Shown here in pieces: positions 59,077 through 64,000 of a DNA stretch of 64,000 nt. The notes under the pieces were generated by a model. That model saw only the letters and a program-made list of their open reading frames with translations, was not told where the DNA came from and did not search any database. Source of the stretch: Halobacteriales archaeon QH_6_64_20 (GTDB lineage: Archaea; Halobacteriota; Halobacteria; Halobacteriales; Halococcaceae); NCBI GenBank assembly GCA_003021235.1, contig PXQR01000018.1, forward strand, positions 64,205 to 128,204, given 5' to 3'. Each line of letters begins with the position of its first letter. Within the stretch, counting starts at the first letter, position 1. A program made the translations under genes and the position numbers.

Positions 59077-59484
59077 GTGGAGGGCGACGTAACTAATAGG
59101 ATCTTTCATTACTTAATACTGTTGGTCGGTGCGAACACGACACGTACACGGCAACGAACCGGCGAGCGTTCGGTGACGATCCGGTCGCTACGCCGTCGGG
59201 CGATTCGGAGATTCGGATCCCGACGGCCGATCATAGCGATCGATCGTGATGGTTCCCAGTCACTGTCGGTCGTAGCAGTCGATCGTGACAGTCATGACGA
59301 CCGAGTCGGTCCGGAAGTACTCTGTCCGACGCTCCGGTCCTGACACCGATTCCGGGTTCAGTCCGTTCCGGGCTCGGCCCGGTTCGGGTTCCGGTCCCGG
59401 CGACCGCTACTCGGAGAGGAGCTCTGAAGGGACAAGCGGGCGGTAGCGGAAACCGTTTTGCGCGCGGAGCGGGTACCATCGACG

Positions 59485-60147
59485 ATGGACGACTCGACGG
59501 GAATCGAACGATCGGCGGCGGTAACGCGGCTCTCCCGGCTGGTCGAGACGGTCGAAGAGCAACTCATGCCCGTTCCCGTCCGCGAGCTGTGGGTGTACGG
59601 CGACCTGGCGCTCGGTCTCGATCCGGTCGAGCGTCTCGACGTCTACCTCACGAAGGACCTGCTGTTTCACGGCGACGGGGATCGAGAGGAGGAGTTCGTC
59701 GAGTCACACGGCGTCGAGGGGGTCGGCAAGACCGTGCGCGCGAAGTGGGCCGATCGGTACCCCGAGTACGTCCGGGCGAACTCCAATGGCCACATCGCCC
59801 CGGAGAAGTGCCTCGCGGCTCATCTGGTGGGGAGCGACGAACCGATCCACCTGGAGGTCTGTAACGCGAGCTTCGAGGACAACGTCACCCAGCGACTCCG
59901 CGGGGCGATGGCCCGGGAGAACTACGAGCAGGTCCTTGACCCACGCGGGGTGTGTCTCTGGGCTGAGGGTGCTCGGAGCGAGACGGCCTTTGAGAAGCTC
60001 CGCGACGGCGAGTTCGTCTTCCCAACGCTCGCGGAGGCGCTGACGATGATCGGTATGGACGATCAAAAGGCCGAGGAAGCCGCTGCGGCGATCTCGGCGT
60101 ATCGGGCGGACCAGGAGGGCGCGACCGTCCGCGGCGACGTCGTGTAG
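59485..60147 (+). CDS. conserved haloarchaeal protein (DUF7095-like, nucleotidyltransferase-type N-terminus)
   Basis: VPVRELWVYGDLALGLDPVERLDVYLTKDLLF...; GHIAPEKCLAAHL. Confidence 0.75.
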   Translation: MDDSTGIERSAAVTRLSRLVETVEEQLMPVPVRELWVYGDLALGLDPVERLDVYLTKDLLFHGDGDREEEFVESHGVEGVGKTVRAKWADRYPEYVRANSNGHIAPEKCLAAHLVGSDEPIHLEVCNASFEDNVTQRLRGAMARENYEQVLDPRGVCLWAEGARSETAFEKLRDGEFVFPTLAEALTMIGMDDQKAEEAAAAISAYRADQEGATVRGDVV

Positions 60148-60287
60148 GTCGTACAGATCGCACGATGTGATCGTCGCCACAACCCGGACGACGATCCCGT
60201 GACTATCGCCGATAGCCGACGTAGGGCACGAAGCACGCACTAGCAGACACATACTACTTACTCGCGGCCGGTGAGGGAGGAATCGAG

Positions 60288-60491
60288 ATGGACAGCGATC
60301 GCACGGCGACACGACGACGCGCGCTCCGCACGACCGGACTCCTCGTGACAGCGGGACTCGCCGGCTGTGGAGCCCCTGGCGGCGGTGGCGAAGGCGGCGA
60401 AGGCGGTGAGGGCGGCGAAGGAGGGGAACAGGAAGGCGGCGGCGAAGGTGGAGAAGGTGGCGAGGGAGGCGAAGGCGAGGAAGGCGGCTGA
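60288..60491 (+). CDS. small Tat-type lipoprotein with (GGE)n low-complexity mature region
   Basis: MDSDRTATRRRALRTTGLLVTAGLAGC lipobox, then GAPGGGGEGGEGGEGGEGGEQEGGGEGGEGGEGGEGEEGG. Confidence 0.75.
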   Translation: MDSDRTATRRRALRTTGLLVTAGLAGCGAPGGGGEGGEGGEGGEGGEQEGGGEGGEGGEGGEGEEGG

Positions 60492-60504
60492 GAGAACGAT
60501 CGGT

Positions 60505-61362
60505 TCAGTCGCGTTCGCCGCGTAGCTCCCGCACGCGTTCGACGTTCCAGGCGTAGCTACGATCGTCTTCGGTCGGAGTTTCGAGGATCAGCGGGAGGGT
60601 TCCTATGGTCTCGTGGGTAACGATCGCCTGCATGCCCGCGTCGCCGATCTCGCCCTCGCCGATATGGGCGTGTTCGTCGGCGTTCGAGCCACAGGGGTGC
60701 TTCGAGTCGTTGAGGTGAATGCATTCGAGATGATCGAGACCGACGACGGTGTCGAACGCCTCGATAGCGTCCGCCACGCCGTCGGGGGTCGAGAGGTCGT
60801 AGCCCGCGGCGAAAGTGTGGGCCGTATCGAGACAGACTCCAACGTCGGCGGTCGTTCGGTCGAGGACCGCCTCGAGGTGGGCGAAGTCGCCGCCGAGCTT
60901 CGTCCCGCTACCGGCGTCGCTCTCGACGAGGAGCGTTACCCCGTCGGGAATATCGAGTTCGTCGATCACGCTCGCGGCGTTTTCGAGTCCGGCTTCGACG
61001 CCGGCACCGGTGTGCGCGCCGAGGTGGACGTTCACGTACTCGATTCCCAGTTCCTCCGCGGCGTCGAGTTCCTTCCCGAGGCTCGAAATCGACTTCTCGC
61101 GCAGGTCGTCTTTGGGGGTTGCGAGGTTCACGAGATAGGAGGCGTGGATCACCCATGGGCCGTCGAGTTCCCTCGAACTTTTCTCGCGGAAGCGTTCGGC
61201 CCGTTCGGCCTCGATCGGCGGCTGTTTCCAGACCTGTGGGGAGTGGGTAAAGACCTGCCCGCAGTTGCCGCCGACATCGCGCTGGCGTGAAACGGCGTTG
61301 TCGATACCGCCGGCAATCGAGACGTGCGCGCCGATACGCGTCGTCGAGGGAGGTGAGGACAT
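60505..61362 (-). CDS. nfo: deoxyribonuclease IV (endonuclease IV)
   Basis: [59 protein letters not shown]. Confidence 0.96.
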   Translation of the reverse strand: MSSPPSTTRIGAHVSIAGGIDNAVSRQRDVGGNCGQVFTHSPQVWKQPPIEAERAERFREKSSRELDGPWVIHASYLVNLATPKDDLREKSISSLGKELDAAEELGIEYVNVHLGAHTGAGVEAGLENAASVIDELDIPDGVTLLVESDAGSGTKLGGDFAHLEAVLDRTTADVGVCLDTAHTFAAGYDLSTPDGVADAIEAFDTVVGLDHLECIHLNDSKHPCGSNADEHAHIGEGEIGDAGMQAIVTHETIGTLPLILETPTEDDRSYAWNVERVRELRGERD

Positions 61363-61686
61363 GGCGATGCTTCGATCGTCGGAGACATAGTGACTTCGAC
61401 TTCCAGAGTTCAAATATCGCTATCAGGAGCGTTCGATAACGTTCGTGACCGTCTCGATGTCGATGTCGCTTCAACCCCACAAGGGTTCGTCTGTAACCAT
61501 ACCCAGTTCGGCGGGCATAGTGCCTATATTTACTGCTGGGCGCGTAATGTTTCGGTCGACCTCCAATACCCGCTCAGCCCCGAAGAGTCGACGATCGGCG
61601 ACAACGGAGACCGCCCTATCGACAACTCGAACGGCCTCGACACGTCGGCCGAGGATACAAGTACCGGTACGAAACCAGGGAACACA

Positions 61687-62223
61687 ATGACAGAATCGGT
61701 CGGCCTCGCTGTCGGCGAGCAAGCCCCCGACGTGACCGCGACGCTCGTGCGCCCGACCGGCGCGACCGAACCGGTATCGCTCGCGGAACTGGTCGGCGAA
61801 CGGCCCGTGTTGCTGTCGTTTTACCCGCTCGATTTCAGCCCCGACTGTATCCGGGAGTGGTGTGCCTTCCGGGACTTCGAGTGGTTCGCGAGCGACGATC
61901 ACCTGCAGGTCGTCGGCGCGAGCCGGTCGAGTCCACGAATTCATCAGGAGTTCATCTCGCGGTTGGACCTCGGCTTTCCCCTCTTCGCCGACACGGACCT
62001 CGCGCTCGCGGAAGCGTTCGGCGTGCGGTATCGGGCTCTCGGTATCTCGGCGCGCGCCCGGCGGTCGTGTTTCCTCCTCGACGAGGATCGGGAGATCAGG
62101 TATCGCTGGGTCGGCGAACACTGGCTCGACCCGACGCGGGATGTCCCATCGATGACGGAGTTGGCGAGCGCCTTCCGCGAGGAACTCGACGTGGCCGAGG
62201 CCGACCGCTTCGGCATGGCATGA
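61687..62223 (+). CDS. redoxin/peroxiredoxin-like protein, copy 1
   Basis: VLLSFYPLDFSPDCIREWCAFRDFEWFAS; SCFLLDEDREIRYRWVGEH. Confidence 0.87.
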   Translation: MTESVGLAVGEQAPDVTATLVRPTGATEPVSLAELVGERPVLLSFYPLDFSPDCIREWCAFRDFEWFASDDHLQVVGASRSSPRIHQEFISRLDLGFPLFADTDLALAEAFGVRYRALGISARARRSCFLLDEDREIRYRWVGEHWLDPTRDVPSMTELASAFREELDVAEADRFGMA

Positions 62224-62349
62224 GCGGCGAGCGTCGCCGGGCACGACGGCTCGAAGCCGGCGATCCGAACGGTGGGGGGGCCGGGTCGGGGACGGTCGGG
62301 TCCGAACGGCGGCGAAGGTACAAGTACCGAAGCGGGACGAACGCTGACC

Positions 62350-62880
62350 GTGAACGAGCCACACGGTCTCGATGTCGGCGGGCGGGCACCGGAGTTCGGT
62401 GCCTCGCTCGTGCGGAGCGATGGGACCGTGGCCGAGGTCACGCTGTCGGAGTGTCTCGGAGACGGACCGGTCCTGTTGACCTTCTGTGCGCTCGACGCCG
62501 TGCCGAGGGACCCCGAGGGGTGGTGTGCGCTCCACGACGTCGGGTGGTTCGCGAGCGACGAGAACCTACAGGTCGTCGGCGTCAGTCGGGCCGACACCCG
62601 AACCCACTGTCGATTTATAGAGCGTTTCGACCTCGGCTACCCGCTCGTCTCCGATCGAGGCGGCGAGGTGGCCGATCGCTACGGCGTGTGCTACCGGGAT
62701 CCGCGGTCGGCAACGAGCGCCGTCCGGTCGTGTGTCCTCGTTGACGAGGATCGAGAGATCAGGTACCGGTGGGTTGGCGAACACCGACCCGAGCACACGA
62801 GTACGCCCCCGCTGGGCGAGATGCACGGGGCAATCCGCCGGGAGGTGAGCACGCCGGCCGAGACGTTCGGCCTCGTCTGA
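62350..62880 (+). CDS. redoxin-like protein, copy 2, peroxidatic Cys lost
   Basis: VLLTFCALDAVPRDPEGWCALHDVGWFAS; SCVLVDEDREIRYRWVGEH; GTG start. Confidence 0.83.
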   Translation: MNEPHGLDVGGRAPEFGASLVRSDGTVAEVTLSECLGDGPVLLTFCALDAVPRDPEGWCALHDVGWFASDENLQVVGVSRADTRTHCRFIERFDLGYPLVSDRGGEVADRYGVCYRDPRSATSAVRSCVLVDEDREIRYRWVGEHRPEHTSTPPLGEMHGAIRREVSTPAETFGLV

Positions 62881-62970
62881 AGTCATGATCGCCAAAGGGA
62901 GCGTGCGTCGTAGTCGGACACGTCGATCGCCGAACGCCGTCGTGCCGGAGCCGACGGAGGCGCAGTAGAC

Positions 62971-63789
62971 TTATCGCGTCGCCCGGCCACTCGTCTGACC
63001 GCGGTTCCACGCCTCGCTTGCGTACTTCCCGCTCGCGCGCTCGCGTGCGCGAGAGAGTTCGTCGTCGGTCCAGTCACCCTCGTCGGCGTTCGCCCAGTCG
63101 CCGAGGGTATCGGCGAGCGTCGTGACCGCCGCCGAACGACCCGTATCGGTGTGATCGTCGATCCCGGTAACCCGCTCGCGGAACTCCCGGGGGCTCACGC
63201 CGGAGTCGGCGAAGACCGCGAGGTGGCGCTCGGCGTCGACCGAGTACGTGAGCGAGCCGTGCTGGACGACCGCGTCCCGTCGGCGGTACTGGGCGTTGCC
63301 GCTTACCTTCCTCTCGTCGGCAACGACGTCGTGCGCCGGGTGCAACCCCCTGAGATAGCACGCCGGCTCGTAGATCGCCGGCCGGGATTGCTCGGCGAAC
63401 TGTGCAGGAACGCCCAGCCGCGAGAGGGCTTCCAGTACCGGTTCACATAGCAGTTCGTAACACTCCATGAGGTCGCCCGGGAGTTCGGCGGCGGGCGCGA
63501 CGATCGAGTAGGAGATGTCGCCCCACGAGTCGTGATAGATCCCGCCGCCGCCGGTCTGACGGCGCACGACGTCGATGTACTCCCGGTCACAGAAGTCCCA
63601 GTCGACGGTCTCAGGGTCTTGATGGTAGCCGAGCGAGAGCGTCGAGGGCTCCCATCGATAGACCCGGAGGGTTCGTGGTCCGCCCGCGGCAGCGGTCTCG
63701 GCGGCGATCTCGTCGAGCGCCATGTTCATCGCCCCGTCCCGAACGTCTTCGGCGATGAGCCGCCAGTCCTGGTCGGCGAGCGTCGTCAT
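62971..63789 (-). CDS. lipoate-protein ligase A family protein
   Basis: MALDEIAAETAAAGGPRTLRVYRWEPSTLSLGYHQDPETVDWDFCDREYIDVVRRQTGGGGIYHDSWGDISYSIV. Confidence 0.94.
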   Translation of the reverse strand: MTTLADQDWRLIAEDVRDGAMNMALDEIAAETAAAGGPRTLRVYRWEPSTLSLGYHQDPETVDWDFCDREYIDVVRRQTGGGGIYHDSWGDISYSIVAPAAELPGDLMECYELLCEPVLEALSRLGVPAQFAEQSRPAIYEPACYLRGLHPAHDVVADERKVSGNAQYRRRDAVVQHGSLTYSVDAERHLAVFADSGVSPREFRERVTGIDDHTDTGRSAAVTTLADTLGDWANADEGDWTDDELSRARERASGKYASEAWNRGQTSGRATR

Positions 63790-63944
63790 GACTCGTTCGA
63801 GGGACCGCGACCCGAAAGCAATTATGACGCTGTCGGAGTCGTCATGATCGTCGAGACTATTAGACTCGTCGAGTTCTCCGTAGTCGCGAGCCGTGGTCTC
63901 AAGTCGGTGCCGACCGTTGGGAAGACCGACCGGAGGAACGACCG

Positions 63945-64000
63945 ATGGCTGAGGGACTACGGATCAGGCGATACGACCCGCACGACGCCGACCCGGTGTG
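63945..64000 (+). CDS. partial ORF running off the window (possible GNAT acetyltransferase)
   Basis: MAEGLRIRRYDPHDADPV...; only about 18 codons visible. Confidence 0.4.
   Translation, partial: MAEGLRIRRYDPHDADPV

Noticed and set aside
61471-62535. 354-aa minus-strand ORF over the redoxin genes
   Set aside because: Arg/Pro-rich shadow; the plus-strand redoxin frames are conserved.
1-64000. CRISPR arrays, IS elements, prophage
   Set aside because: No repeat-spacer structure, transposase, integrase or phage structural ORF recognised in the supplied frames.

Overview
This is a 64-kb, GC-rich haloarchaeal chromosomal window. The evidence is haloarchaeal-type proteins throughout: TFB, CdrL/CdrS/FtsZ2, HEWD and DUF5789 families. 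No rRNA operon, CRISPR array or intact transposase was seen. Two tRNAs were read: Ser-CGA and Tyr-GTA. Most of the window is ordinary housekeeping: a cobalamin salvage/assembly cluster at 35-45 kb, the cdrL-cdrS-ftsZ2 division locus at 51-53 kb, ncsA, endonuclease IV, two tandem GH15 glucoamylase-like genes, SOD and peroxiredoxins. The region at about 5-28 kb is rich in decaying genes: an ABC exporter, an MFS exporter, an SBP with an in-frame amber codon, two HTH regulators and a cupin. Most interesting items: (1) a predicted 421-aa protein, 36891-38156, with an N-terminal beta-sandwich-like region, a TIR-like/Rossmannoid middle and a single terminal PQQ-type propeller blade, inserted in the cobalamin cluster next to a relic of a second cobO 3' end; (2) an HNH nuclease fused to a WYL domain at 46606-47145, preceded by a TATA/inverted-repeat control region; (3) paired GTTGC-N4-GCAAC operators with identical 30-bp spacing upstream of an intact marR and of a marR relic, each abutting an exporter gene that has decayed; (4) a three-copy TTCGATGCTAA-type element upstream of sod and neighbouring genes; (5) a tandem redoxin duplicate lacking its peroxidatic Cys. 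All calls come from reading the sequence and supplied ORFs; no searches were run.
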